Shown piece after piece: positions 15,259 to 24,007 of a stretch of 64,000 bases of DNA. The first letter of the stretch is position 1, and each line of letters begins with the position of its first letter. The notes under the pieces were generated by a model. That model worked only from the letters and a program-made list of their open reading frames with translations. It was not told the DNA's origin and ran no database searches. Position numbers and translations under genes: made by a program. The DNA is from Candidatus Poribacteria bacterium (GTDB taxonomy: Bacteria > Poribacteria > WGA-4E > WGA-3G): NCBI GenBank assembly GCA_028821605.1, contig JAPPFM010000010.1, forward strand, positions 1 to 64,000, given 5' to 3'.

Positions 15259-15287
15259 ATAATACCATTAAAAACCCTACATGTCAA
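15259..15287 (-). promoter_or_regulatory. Near-consensus promoter of the CBASS operon
   Basis: On the minus strand a perfect TTGACA (15282-15287), a 17-base spacer and TATTAT (15259-15264). The -10 region ATGGTATTAT also occurs at the promoter 11038-11067. A promoter this strong in a defence operon is likely held down by a repressor, and the divergent regulator at 15529 is the obvious candidate. Confidence 0.75.
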
Positions 15288-15459
15288 GGGAATTTTTTAC
15301 GTTTTATATTTTCTTTTTTTTGAACTTATTATTTTTTAAATTTTAAAATATAAATTAAATTTAAACTAAAAACTAATTTTTATATATTAATTACAACCAA
15401 TAACGAATAAAAAGCCAAAAAATTAGGAAAATCCCGTAAAAACCGAATATGTTTTAGCC
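15288..15459. other. Very AT-rich divergent intergenic region
   Basis: This 172-base stretch is far richer in A and T than the genes around it. It contains the perfect palindrome ATTTTAAAAT at 15340-15349 and several other A/T palindromes. It separates the CBASS promoter (minus strand) from the regulator promoter (plus strand), so it probably holds the operator or a DNA-bending site. Confidence 0.6.
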
Positions 15460-15488
15460 TTTACTTAAAATTTGTTTCCTGATATAAT
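15460..15488 (+). promoter_or_regulatory. Promoter of the HTH-metallopeptidase gene
   Basis: TTTACT (15460-15465), a 17-base spacer and a perfect TATAAT (15483-15488). The start codon is at 15529, with GGGAGG at 15512-15517. Confidence 0.6.
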
Positions 15489-15528
15489 ATATTTGCTTGT
15501 GCATTATCATTGGGAGGGAATAACTGTC

Positions 15529-16767
15529 ATGAAATTAGGAGAGCGCCTTCGTCTCATTCGTAAAGAAAAAAAGTTAACCTTAAAGGATTTGAGTCAACGC
15601 GCGGATCTCTCTGTGCCGTATCTTTCAGATATGGAACGCGATGTTGTGAATCCATCTGTGGAAACCTTGCAAAAAATTGCCAAAGCGTATAGTATGACAG
15701 TCAAAGATCTTTTTAGTGGTGTAGAAGAGTTAGGAGAATCGACGCGTACTACGTACCCTACAGGATTTGAAGCGTTCTTAATGGACTTCGAGTCCAGCTA
15801 TGGAACTATTAATGATGACTGGAAAGAGTTACTGCTGAAAATCAACTTTCGTGGTAGACGACCGTCTTCTCAAACGGAGTGGCTTGAATTGTATCTTTCT
15901 CTCAAGCGGATTCTTTCAACCAGGGAGGAAAAGGTGGACGACCCAAAAAAATATATTATCAACTTGGTTCAGAATACTGTCAGAGAATATAGTTCAACGC
16001 AGATTCCTACTTTCGACGAGATATGCACTGGCTTGGAGTTAGATGTGCAGGAAGTCCCATTACCCCTTGGAATAGACGGGATACATAGAGGAAAGACAAT
16101 TTTCATTAATTCCCAGATTCAGAATGAAGAACGTAAGCGATTTACGCAATTTCATGAAGTCACACATTATTTGATTGAAAAGGACGGGGATTTAATCTCT
16201 GAACTGCACGATGCTACTTGGAATCAAGATGATGGATATGAAAGGCTCTTAGAACAACTTTGTAACATTGGTGCAGCTGAGTTTTTAATGCCGAGAAAGA
16301 TATTTGCCAGACTCTATAAAGAAAGGGAGTTTAATGTTGAACTGATACCATATGCTGCGCGTTACTTTGGGAGTTCAACAGTAGCGACAACTATACAACT
16401 GGCTCAAGTTGCCCCAAATTCGTGCATTACTGCTGTTTGCGAATTAATGCATAGCGATCCAAAATCGTCGCAAACTCATTTTTCTACTGCAAAGGATAAT
16501 TCCACCAAGCAAAAATTGCATATAGTCTATTCCGCCTCGTCACCCGCAACTAAATATGTGTTGGCAAGATACACAGTTATTCCCGATGATCACTTAATCA
16601 GCGAAGCATCTTTGCAAACTCAGCCTGTTGAAGGGGAGAGTTACGTCCCCTTTCGGAGTGGCAAGAAGATGCCTTGTCACTGCGAGGCATTGACAGATGG
16701 CGACAGGATTTATGCATTATTCCATTTGACCCCTCCATCGAATCCTGACCAATTACCACTTATTTGA
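15529..16767 (+). CDS. XRE-type HTH regulator fused to an ImmA/IrrE metallopeptidase
   Basis: This 412-residue protein begins with a helix-turn-helix of the XRE type (GERLRLIRKEKKLTLKDLSQ, DLSVPYLSDMERD; residues 3-60). The middle holds an ImmA/IrrE (COG2856) zinc-peptidase motif, HEVTH at 209-213, with QLCNIGAAEFLMP beyond it. A C-terminal region of about 120 residues has no clear identity. CBASS operons are often controlled by a repressor (CapH) and a metallopeptidase (CapP) that cuts it after DNA damage; this protein joins both functions. It is transcribed away from the CBASS operon across an AT-rich gap. The start is ATG 15529 with GGGAGG upstream; an earlier in-frame ATG at 15472 lies before the -10 box and is rejected. 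Confidence 0.85.
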   Translation: MKLGERLRLIRKEKKLTLKDLSQRADLSVPYLSDMERDVVNPSVETLQKIAKAYSMTVKDLFSGVEELGESTRTTYPTGFEAFLMDFESSYGTINDDWKELLLKINFRGRRPSSQTEWLELYLSLKRILSTREEKVDDPKKYIINLVQNTVREYSSTQIPTFDEICTGLELDVQEVPLPLGIDGIHRGKTIFINSQIQNEERKRFTQFHEVTHYLIEKDGDLISELHDATWNQDDGYERLLEQLCNIGAAEFLMPRKIFARLYKEREFNVELIPYAARYFGSSTVATTIQLAQVAPNSCITAVCELMHSDPKSSQTHFSTAKDNSTKQKLHIVYSASSPATKYVLARYTVIPDDHLISEASLQTQPVEGESYVPFRSGKKMPCHCEALTDGDRIYALFHLTPPSNPDQLPLI

Positions 16768-16874
16768 GATTTTTCCCGTTGATGAGATTAACTTTGAAGC
16801 ACTTGAGGCATTACGTGTGGAGATGGAGTTTCAACTGCTCTCTATGTATGGGATCATAGATTGTTCCTGCTGGA

Positions 16875-19838
16875 TTAATCAAGATACCAACTCGGAAAAG
16901 GAATGCCCTTCAGTTTCATCTTCGCCAACTCGGCATCAAGATTACATTTTTCCACTTTTCCTCCGTGTATACTCGGTTCAGCACAGAGTATCTCACGCAA
17001 AGTTTGCATTGAATCAAGCACGTTGTCGCTTGTAATTCCCAATACCTCAGTCAATAGATAACGATCTAATTCCTCGCGGACAGGGTCATGATCGCACTCG
17101 TTGAAAGGCAGCATTCGCTCATACTTCAATCGCTCAAAGACCTTATAAGCGTTTTCCAATGCTTCTTTAGAAAGCGATCGGACATCCAGTGTGGGTAGAG
17201 TTCTTAATGTTGTTAGCCTTAATTTTCCGCGTCCAGCAGTTTGTTTACCACTGTGCAACCAGTGACAAAAAAATCCCAATGTTGAGTTACACCAGAGTGT
17301 CCATGGAATTTCATGTTGAGGATTTTCAAATGCTACGTTGGTTACTGAGGTTGGACCTATCGTCGGCTCATGAGTAAAAAGTGCTATTACTGAGTTAGAA
17401 GTAAATCGCATAAACATGTTGTAATGCGTTCTACTGTTACGATCTATCCGTTTTTGTACTTTAGCTTCTGCATTCGGAATAGGTATTGCACGCGAATCTG
17501 GGAGCACAAGCATTGACCGCTGAACTTTGCTCTTTGCATTCCACAAGCAAGCGTACCCATCTTCGTTGGGTCGAAAACCTTCCACTTTACGAAACACACC
17601 TCTAACCTCAGCCAATCCCAAAGTCGCGATGTCTCCGACTTGACAAATTGGAAGTTCAGTAACCGTTTCTTGTAACGCTTGTAGTGGTAATTCCAATCTG
17701 CCTATTCTCAGTCGCTGTGCAGATTGAAGCACTACCATAGATTTCACACGCACAGCAATCCACCCTTCACCACGAGGTAACGGACAATCAAGCATATAAC
17801 CGAGAATTTCCTCTCCGACTTTTATTTCATTGCCGCCACTTTGCATATCTTCTAATCGGTAAGTGCCATTACTTCGGATGATTCTGTTTGTAATCTCTAA
17901 CGCCTCAAGTAAACTTTTTGGACGTTGGTTCAGGCAGACAAACTTGCCGCGACCTGTATTATCACCTTTTCCCTTTGTTGCTACAATGATACACTCTGCC
18001 ATCTCTGTATCGGCAGAAAAAGCACAATCACAATCTTTAGCCTCAGTTATAGTTATTACAATCACATCGCGATATTCTGTTGCCCACATGTCACGCAGTT
18101 TTTGGGAGGTTGGTGAAGCGAGCACCGTTGCCGGAAGGATAAAACCCATTGTACCTTTAGACTTAAGCATTCTGTGTGCAAGTTCTACAAAATAGGAGCT
18201 GAGTCCTGCTTGTCCATCCGCAAATCGCGTTTCTTTCTTATTGAGGGCTGCTTGCATTGCTTTAGTATATTCTTTAGGTCGGTCGTTTCCTTGAAATGGC
18301 GATTTAGCTCCATCTATTCCGGCTGGATCTGCTCCTGGTTTTGTGAAAGGAGGGTTCTGGATGAGGATGTCAAATTGTCCATAAGGAAAGGACCTCTGAA
18401 GGTCAACTATTACGTTTTCTTTGCCGCCCACCTGTTCTGCTTCTGCTTCCATTGTTGGTAGAAAAAGCTTGCGGCGCAGCAGTTCAAGTGAACCGACGGC
18501 GTAATCACCGCTTTCTAGTTTACCATAAGGTGCGGTAAGGATGCGCGTGTCACTTAGTTTTATATCAGGATACCTGCTTGCAAGAGCAGACCCTGTTAAG
18601 TGTGTGGCATTTGGCATGACATCTGCACCAGCGATATTTTCCTCAAGCATCTTTTGGTGAATGTCTCTACCGTTTCCGCCTTGCTGTTCATATAAAGACA
18701 AAATCCGTTGATAAACACCGTTGAGCAGCGCGCCTGTTCCGCAAGCGAAGTCTGCTACTTTCGGGAGTTTACCTTCCTGCAATTCAGGCAGTACAAGCGT
18801 TGATAACAATACTGCACTTTCGGGCAATGTGTAATTCGCCTTGACGTATTTTCTATCGGTGATTAACTTTTGGAAGACTATGCCCGCGAGTTCATGAATT
18901 TGCGCGATGTCGGTGTCAACGAGGTCTTTAGCTGCTTCACACAGCAGTTTTAAGACATGTTTAACCAGTTTGTCGTCCGTTGCGAGTGCCTTAACGAGCT
19001 CACGGGCATCTTCAAAGATGGGACGGTAGTTGACTTTAAGGATAGTGCTCCAATCCGCTATAACATCGGCGTAGTCAATTATAGGCAGGAGTTGACTAAG
19101 TGAACGGACGGATTTCATTTCTGCGCCTGCAAGCGAACTCTGGAAGACGAAGGCATCGGTGATAATCAATGCCGCCATGCGAAGGGTTTGTAGGTTGAGT
19201 TTTTCTTCTTCGTCTGTTTCATCTTTAGAGAAGACCTCTTGATGTAGGATTGCCTCAATTTTCGTCCCGATAGCACGGTGGTCAGTAATAGCATTTTCAA
19301 GTAGATGGGCTGCCCTATTGATGCTAAGTTCCATCTTTTCTGCTGCCTGTTCCAAATGGGAGTTGGGTATTGCTCCAACGTGTAACGCATTGGCGATGTC
19401 TGCAACTGTTCCTATCGCCCACCCGTCTTTTGGAAAGTGTCCAACAGTATCTCCGAGGGTACTGACGAGTTTGTACTGCAGATCGTTCGCCTCACGGAGT
19501 TGTGGATTGATGTTTTGTCCCGACATCGTTTTAAAACGGTCAGGGTAGAGAATTGCCATAACGTTATTAAGGGTTTTCTTGGAGGTAGAGTATTCTGCTT
19601 CAAGCTCGTGGACGAGTCTTGTCTCGGCTTGGGTAATGAGGGTTTTGGCGTTGGTCGTGGTAGCGAACTTGGCTTCGATACCGATCGGTTCTCTACCGCG
19701 TTCAATCACGAGTGCATCGAGTTCGCTGTTACCTCGGATGAAGGCGTTAACTTCGGTTTCGAGTTCCCATCCGTGGCGCATGTTTCGCAGGATGTTCACT
19801 AATTCGTTCGTGATTGTTGTTTCGCGTCGGTTCGGCAT
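16875..19838 (-). CDS. Nuclease-adenine methyltransferase fusion (type IIG-like)
   Basis: This 987-residue protein starts with a PD-(D/E)xK-like nuclease: SELDALVIERGREPIGIEAK has Asp41 and Glu55-x-Lys57. The centre is an N6-adenine methyltransferase with the SAM motif FACGTGALL near residue 365 and the catalytic motif QNPPFTKPG near residue 493. The last 300 residues look like a target-recognition region. A single polypeptide with nuclease, methylase and recognition parts fits a type IIG restriction-modification enzyme; a BREX-like methylase is the alternative. AAGGAGAC stands just upstream of the ATG. It converges with the HTH-metallopeptidase gene. A decayed copy of its 3' end lies at 11157-11285. 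No separate specificity or ATPase gene is next to it. Confidence 0.8.
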   Translation of the reverse strand: MPNRRETTITNELVNILRNMRHGWELETEVNAFIRGNSELDALVIERGREPIGIEAKFATTTNAKTLITQAETRLVHELEAEYSTSKKTLNNVMAILYPDRFKTMSGQNINPQLREANDLQYKLVSTLGDTVGHFPKDGWAIGTVADIANALHVGAIPNSHLEQAAEKMELSINRAAHLLENAITDHRAIGTKIEAILHQEVFSKDETDEEEKLNLQTLRMAALIITDAFVFQSSLAGAEMKSVRSLSQLLPIIDYADVIADWSTILKVNYRPIFEDARELVKALATDDKLVKHVLKLLCEAAKDLVDTDIAQIHELAGIVFQKLITDRKYVKANYTLPESAVLLSTLVLPELQEGKLPKVADFACGTGALLNGVYQRILSLYEQQGGNGRDIHQKMLEENIAGADVMPNATHLTGSALASRYPDIKLSDTRILTAPYGKLESGDYAVGSLELLRRKLFLPTMEAEAEQVGGKENVIVDLQRSFPYGQFDILIQNPPFTKPGADPAGIDGAKSPFQGNDRPKEYTKAMQAALNKKETRFADGQAGLSSYFVELAHRMLKSKGTMGFILPATVLASPTSQKLRDMWATEYRDVIVITITEAKDCDCAFSADTEMAECIIVATKGKGDNTGRGKFVCLNQRPKSLLEALEITNRIIRSNGTYRLEDMQSGGNEIKVGEEILGYMLDCPLPRGEGWIAVRVKSMVVLQSAQRLRIGRLELPLQALQETVTELPICQVGDIATLGLAEVRGVFRKVEGFRPNEDGYACLWNAKSKVQRSMLVLPDSRAIPIPNAEAKVQKRIDRNSRTHYNMFMRFTSNSVIALFTHEPTIGPTSVTNVAFENPQHEIPWTLWCNSTLGFFCHWLHSGKQTAGRGKLRLTTLRTLPTLDVRSLSKEALENAYKVFERLKYERMLPFNECDHDPVREELDRYLLTEVLGITSDNVLDSMQTLREILCAEPSIHGGKVEKCNLDAELAKMKLKGIPFPSWYLD

Positions 19839-19894
19839 AATGTCTCCTTAGGATTGTTTTCGACGGCTTGTGAATAGGGCTGAAGCACCATAGG

Positions 19895-20149
19895 TGTCAA
19901 TTTAGGGTTTTTGATGGCGTCCTAACAACGATAGATATAAAGATTGACCACTCCTGAAAATCCTTGAATCTTGTAAATCCTGCTTCAGACATGGATATAA
20001 ACATGCTGAAGAAACACCCAAGCAAATAAACCCTACGGGATTCAAGAGGTTTTTGAAGTTTTCAAGGTTTTTGTGTAAAACTCGGTTCGGTTAGGAAACC
20101 GAACCTACCGGACCTTGGACTCAAGCGGTTATTTGCTCTAAAATTGACA
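19895..20149. repeat. Intergenic repeat block with short terminal inverted ends
   Basis: TGTCAATTTAGGG at 19895-19907 is the approximate inverse of the end at 20136-20149. Inside is a perfect nine-base-pair hairpin at 20084-20105 (GGTTCGGTT, four-base loop, AACCGAACC) and an ACCCAAGCAAATAA motif, part of which recurs at 24660-24680 and near 56055. Nothing in the 361-base gap 19839-20199 codes for protein. I read it as a small non-autonomous element; the ends are imperfect, so this is tentative. Confidence 0.4.
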
Positions 20150-20199
20150 GTTATAATGCGGTTGGGTGAAAGACCCTACCGAGTCGTGGTGTGTCATTA

Positions 20200-21039
20200 C
20201 TATATCGAATAGAATTCCGCGGCGTTTTCATAAAAGAGTTTGTTCTTCTCGGTATCCGATGCATCCTCAACAGCCCATGAGAGTGCCGCGACCCACTCCT
20301 GATATGTCGCCGCCAAGGTACACACGGGCCAATCACTTCCAAACATCAATCGCTCATAACCGAATACCTCTATTAGATGCTGGATATACGGCTTCAGTTC
20401 CTCACGCGTCCAATTCTCGCTCGCTGTCGTCACAATCCCTGATATCTTGCAGTGGACGTTCTCAAAGGCAGCGAGTTCACGGACATGCGTTGCCCACGGT
20501 TCAAATCGCCCGCCTTTTATGTCCGGTCCTCCGCAGTGATTGAGGGCATGCCGTACATCCGGTGTTGCCTTAACGAGTTCAATCGCCGCAGGAAGCTGCG
20601 CGTGATTCGCACAGAGTTCAAAAGAGAGGTCAAACTTCGTAAGCAATTTCACGCCATTAATCAATTCAGGACTTGCGTAGAACTGTGGATCGGGATGATG
20701 CCACGCCATCCGACGCACACCCACGACAAGCCCGAACCCTGTGAGCTGCTCAAGAATAGCCTCGGCGTTCGGTTTTTCAAGCGGTGCCGCCGCTGCGATT
20801 GCACCTATCATACCATCTTCTTCCGATATCTGTGTTAACCACTCAACCTCCTTAACCACATCCGCTTCAGCTGGATCCCCTTCAACATGGACGGATCTGA
20901 GGACGTTAAGGTCTCCGATCGCCTCACGATAATCTTCCGCTGTATATCGTTTTCGCAATAGATCGAATCCTTCTAACCAAGGGTATTCCAAATTAGAGGT
21001 ATCCCAGAGGTGTTGGTGGGTATCAATTATTTTAAGCAT
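20200..21039 (-). CDS. Amidohydrolase-2 family (L-fuconolactonase-like)
   Basis: The 279-residue protein is a TIM-barrel metal hydrolase of PF04909. The metal-binding HxH is at residues 8 and 10 (IDTHQHLWD), and the C-terminal ligand block is RLMFGSDWPV. The N-terminal stretch YPWLEGFDLLRKRYTAEDY is typical of the fuconolactonase/BDLF subgroup, which opens sugar lactones. A ribosome site GAGGAG precedes the ATG. It has no obvious operon partner. The precise substrate is unknown; a role in breakdown of deoxy-sugars is plausible. Confidence 0.8.
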   Translation of the reverse strand: MLKIIDTHQHLWDTSNLEYPWLEGFDLLRKRYTAEDYREAIGDLNVLRSVHVEGDPAEADVVKEVEWLTQISEEDGMIGAIAAAAPLEKPNAEAILEQLTGFGLVVGVRRMAWHHPDPQFYASPELINGVKLLTKFDLSFELCANHAQLPAAIELVKATPDVRHALNHCGGPDIKGGRFEPWATHVRELAAFENVHCKISGIVTTASENWTREELKPYIQHLIEVFGYERLMFGSDWPVCTLAATYQEWVAALSWAVEDASDTEKNKLFYENAAEFYSI

Positions 21040-21137
21040 CCGTTTCTCCTCACCTGAAAATGATTTGAATTTCGTGGAGATATCCTGTATAATTTCTTAA
21101 CCTAATAGATATAAATTGTTTTAGTAATAAAAATACA

Positions 21138-21374
21138 TAGGACTTACGTAAATTGAGCAAATATCGGACGTTTAGACGCAAAAAGCGGTAATTTGTGTTC
21201 TTTATAGTAAAGCCCATAATTACTTGGACATTGCGAAGAGGCGAGGATACAATCCTCGCCAGCAGCAGTGAGGGTTAGTTCGCTCACCAACTATCTACAT
21301 ATTTTCGGGCTTTACTATAAACCCCCTAAATCCCCCTTATCAGGGGGACTTTAAGAGGGAGTGCGTGAGTCCTA
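21138..21374. repeat. Miniature inverted-repeat element, 237 bp, with a nested element
   Basis: The ends are TAGGACTTACG (21138-21148) and its near-perfect inverse (21364-21374). Nested inside is a second pair of perfect 15-base inverted ends, TTTATAGTAAAGCCC at 21201-21215 and 21307-21321, with a palindrome GCGAGGAT/ATCCTCGC at 21241-21259. The first end sequence also bounds the element at 6844-6946, and the second pair also occurs at 24592-24780. The arrangement looks like one mobile element inserted inside another. No coding frame is inside. The right end abuts the ribosome site of the gene at 21401. The rest of the gap 21040-21400 shows nothing else. Confidence 0.7.
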
Positions 21375-21400
21375 AATACATTAACTCGGAGGTGTCAATC

Positions 21401-22096
21401 ATGTTTTTCGGTTTCTTTGATCCGCTCTACTTCGTATTTCTCGCACCTGGATTTGCCCTGTCTCTCTACGCGACGTTTCGCACGAAATCGACGTTCTCAA
21501 AATATTCGAAAGTCGGGTCACGTAGCGGTCTGACGGGGGCACAAGCCGCCGATCTGATGCTCAGGAGGCACGGTGTTAGCGGTGTGCGGATTGAACGTTC
21601 AAGTGGATGGTTAAGTGACCACTATGATCCAGGTCAGAAGGCGCTGCGGTTGTCCGACGATGTTTATTCAAGTCAATCGCTCTCCGCAATAGGAGTTGCC
21701 TGCCATGAAGCAGGACATGCGATGCAGGACGCACACGGCTATGCCATGCTAAATCTGCGTACCGCCCTCGTCCCTGCGACGAATTTTAGTTCGATGTTCT
21801 CTTATATCCTGATAATGGTAGGTTTCTTTATTCAACCCTTTCTCCTACTCGGTGTCGGGCTTTTTGCGGTAGGCGTTGTTTTTTCCTTGATAACGCTTCC
21901 TGTTGAATGGGATGCAAGCAAACGTGCCAAGGTCGCGATGGATGAAGCCGGGATGCTCTCACCGGAAGAGAATCGCCATGCCAGCAAGGTACTTAACGCT
22001 GCGTTTTTGACGTATCTCGCTGCAGCGGTAACGGCTCTGCTCACACTGCTCTACTATCTGTTCCGATTGGGACTATTGGGCGGTGGCGATGAATAA
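21401..22096 (+). CDS. YugP-type membrane zinc metallopeptidase
   Basis: The 231-residue protein has an N-terminal hydrophobic segment (FFDPLYFVFLAPGFALSLY), a short loop with TGAQAADLMLRRHG, and the zinc motif HEAGH at residues 102-106. Two more hydrophobic segments follow (MFSYILIMVGFFIQPFLLLG and about 190-220), typical of the YugP membrane metallopeptidase family. The start is ATG 21401, seven bases after GGAGGT; an in-frame ATG-like start upstream lies inside the repeat and is rejected. It sits alone between an inverted-repeat element and a convergent VOC gene. The substrate is unknown. Confidence 0.85.
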   Translation: MFFGFFDPLYFVFLAPGFALSLYATFRTKSTFSKYSKVGSRSGLTGAQAADLMLRRHGVSGVRIERSSGWLSDHYDPGQKALRLSDDVYSSQSLSAIGVACHEAGHAMQDAHGYAMLNLRTALVPATNFSSMFSYILIMVGFFIQPFLLLGVGLFAVGVVFSLITLPVEWDASKRAKVAMDEAGMLSPEENRHASKVLNAAFLTYLAAAVTALLTLLYYLFRLGLLGGGDE

Positions 22097-22153
22097 GTAT
22101 GTCGGTGGCGCGGCACGGAACCGCGCCTCCTGATGTCGCTGCAAATTACCGAC

Positions 22154-22582
22154 TCAATTTTTGCTGTCAATGTCTACACCGGGCCACTGATCGTCTTGCT
22201 CGGTGATGTCAACGACGATGCCATCCGGGTCTTCCACTTTGAAAGCGACTGAGGGTAGTTCGTCCGAATTCGGATCGTAGGGTTTACTTCCATCTAAGCC
22301 TTCCCAGGTGATTTCAAAGCCGAGGTCCTCACACCGTTGTGCTGCCTCTCGTAAGTTTGGGACACGAACACCGATGTGGAGGTAGTCTAACATTCCGCCG
22401 ACGTGTTCGGGACGGTCGGGGCCGCGATGCTGAAATACACGGAAGTTGTGATAGCCATCGGTGAGATCATAGCAGCCGTTCATGGTCGAGAAAACACGCA
22501 ATCCAAGCGCGTCGCGCCAGAAACGGATGCTTTTTTCTAAATCGGTCGTGCGAACGCCGATGTGTACAAGTGTTGTTGACAT
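22154..22582 (-). CDS. VOC-family (glyoxalase-like) protein
   Basis: The 142-residue protein has the paired beta-alpha-beta-beta-beta modules of vicinal-oxygen-chelate enzymes. Visible blocks are LVHIGVRTTDLEKSIRFWRD, LGLRVFSTM, then YLHIGVRVPNLREA and VAFKVEDPDGIVVDITEQ. Metal ligands His (VHIG) and Glu (ITEQ) are in place. AAAAGGAAA precedes ATG 22582; an earlier start at 22609 lacks such a site. It follows PhyH and SCP2 genes on the same strand after a 143-base gap. The substrate is unknown. Confidence 0.83.
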   Translation of the reverse strand: MSTTLVHIGVRTTDLEKSIRFWRDALGLRVFSTMNGCYDLTDGYHNFRVFQHRGPDRPEHVGGMLDYLHIGVRVPNLREAAQRCEDLGFEITWEGLDGSKPYDPNSDELPSVAFKVEDPDGIVVDITEQDDQWPGVDIDSKN

Positions 22583-22725
22583 GGGATGTTTCCTTTTGTT
22601 ACGGCACATGGCGTGTGCCTACTTCTATAAACATGCCGCCCCTACGGTGCTAAAGAAGTTTGCCTCTGACACAGTTTCAGGACAGACTTTATCAGAATCA
22701 GGTTTCGGCGTGGTTGAGTGAAGTT

Positions 22726-23517
22726 TTAGATCCAGACGGTTGCCTCTCGGTTTTCTGCGCGGTGCTCATAGAGCAATTTGACATCGTCCGGTAACTTATC
22801 AAATGTCTCTCCGGGAATTGTAGCGGTATTGACACCAAAGAGTTCTAAATTCAGCCACCAGGGTGCATATCTGACAACGACCGCAGTCCGTTTGTCATCG
22901 CTCGGATTTTCTGCGTTGGAATGCCAAATCCGGCTGTCCATAATGAGTACGCTGCCTGCGCTTCCAATGGCTTGCATTTCCCCATCAATTGGGTTTCGGT
23001 CTCCAATGTTATCTTCTTTGCCTCTGGGGTTTCGGAGATCTACATGACTTTTGGGAACGATCCAGGTGCCGCCGTTTTCTGTCGTAAACTCCGAAAGCAT
23101 CCAGAGGGTGGTAATGCCGATGACAGCGGTCGGAAACGGTTGTGTGATGTGCCACTTCTGGTTCAGATCGTAGGGAAAATCGGAGTGATATGCACGCACC
23201 AATTCGTAGTGCGGGGGACGGATCTTATACTCGGTTTGTGAAATACGCACTTGCGGTCCCAGTAGCTGCTGGATCGTAGCGAGGAGTCGTTCATTTGCGA
23301 GATGCGCGGCGAATTTCGGCATGAAACTGATAACGTTGCGCTCCCAGGCCCCGTGCTCTTTTCGGAATTCATTGTAATCTGTTTCTGAAGTTTCGACCTC
23401 TTCACGAACCTCGTTGACCACATCGGCGGGGATAGCGTTCTCTAAGACGCACCATCCTTCTTCTCGCAACTGTGTAACGTAAGGTTTGACCGTTTCTAAT
23501 AGCTTGTCGGTTTCCAT
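22726..23517 (-). CDS. Phytanoyl-CoA dioxygenase-like enzyme (PhyH)
   Basis: The 263-residue protein is a 2-oxoglutarate- and iron(II)-dependent oxygenase. The iron ligands are His111-x-Asp113 (YHSDFPYD) and His199 (SRIWHSN); Arg216 (VVVRYAPWW) would bind 2-oxoglutarate. The N-terminus, LREEGWCVLENAIPADVV, is the usual opening of the PhyH family, which includes many secondary-metabolite hydroxylases. It is 17 bases from the SCP2 gene and probably shares a transcript. The product hydroxylates a small lipid or metabolite; the substrate cannot be read. Confidence 0.85.
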   Translation of the reverse strand: METDKLLETVKPYVTQLREEGWCVLENAIPADVVNEVREEVETSETDYNEFRKEHGAWERNVISFMPKFAAHLANERLLATIQQLLGPQVRISQTEYKIRPPHYELVRAYHSDFPYDLNQKWHITQPFPTAVIGITTLWMLSEFTTENGGTWIVPKSHVDLRNPRGKEDNIGDRNPIDGEMQAIGSAGSVLIMDSRIWHSNAENPSDDKRTAVVVRYAPWWLNLELFGVNTATIPGETFDKLPDDVKLLYEHRAENREATVWI

Positions 23518-23534
23518 TGAAGCCTCCTTGGATC

Positions 23535-23933
23535 TTAGGAATCGGGACCTGTTTCTCGCTTGCGGTTGTAACGGACTGCTGTCTTGATGAGCGGGGCGAG
23601 CCGCATCACTTTGCCAAGAGAACCAACAACACCGATCTCGCGTGTCGTTATCGCTCCCATAACGTTGAGTTCGCCTGTCCAGAATTTGTAGGCGGTGTCG
23701 CCTGTCATCGTCAGTTCAACGTCAGGGGTGGTGTCCTCACAGGTGCCGCGGGCGATAGAATATTCGCCATCTGCTGCCGTTAGGGTCATCTCACAATCGG
23801 GCGCACTGTAGTTGAATTGAACGTTCAGCGTCAACGATTTCAGTGCTTCTTTCGCTTCCGGTAGCGTAGCGATTTCTTCAAATAGTTCACTAATGTAACT
23901 ATAAAGTTGATCGGATGTTTCAAATATAGCCAT
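23535..23933 (-). CDS. SCP2 sterol-binding-domain protein
   Basis: The 132-residue protein matches the SCP2 (sterol carrier) fold: residues 1-30 helical, then TLNVQFNYSAPDCEMTLTAA, PDVELTMTGDTAYKFWTGEL and a C-terminal KVMRLAPLIKTAVR. SCP2 domains bind fatty acyl or sterol ligands in a hydrophobic tunnel. It is the first gene of a leftward group with PhyH (gap 17 bases), so it may present a lipid to that oxygenase. No signal peptide is seen. No strong ribosome site is visible. Confidence 0.8.
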   Translation of the reverse strand: MAIFETSDQLYSYISELFEEIATLPEAKEALKSLTLNVQFNYSAPDCEMTLTAADGEYSIARGTCEDTTPDVELTMTGDTAYKFWTGELNVMGAITTREIGVVGSLGKVMRLAPLIKTAVRYNRKRETGPDS

Positions 23934-24007
23934 GGTTTGCGGTATAGCATACTGTGTAACACTTGTGAAGTCAAGTAACTTTTTAAGAAAATTTTAGGAG
24001 TCGTAAA

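Noticed and set aside
16712-17035. Plus-strand frame continuing after the metallopeptidase gene (EIFPVDEINFEALEALRVE)
   Set aside because: The stretch looks protein-like over about 35 codons but has no start after the last stop and overlaps the 3' end of the large minus-strand gene. It may be a relic; not enough to call.
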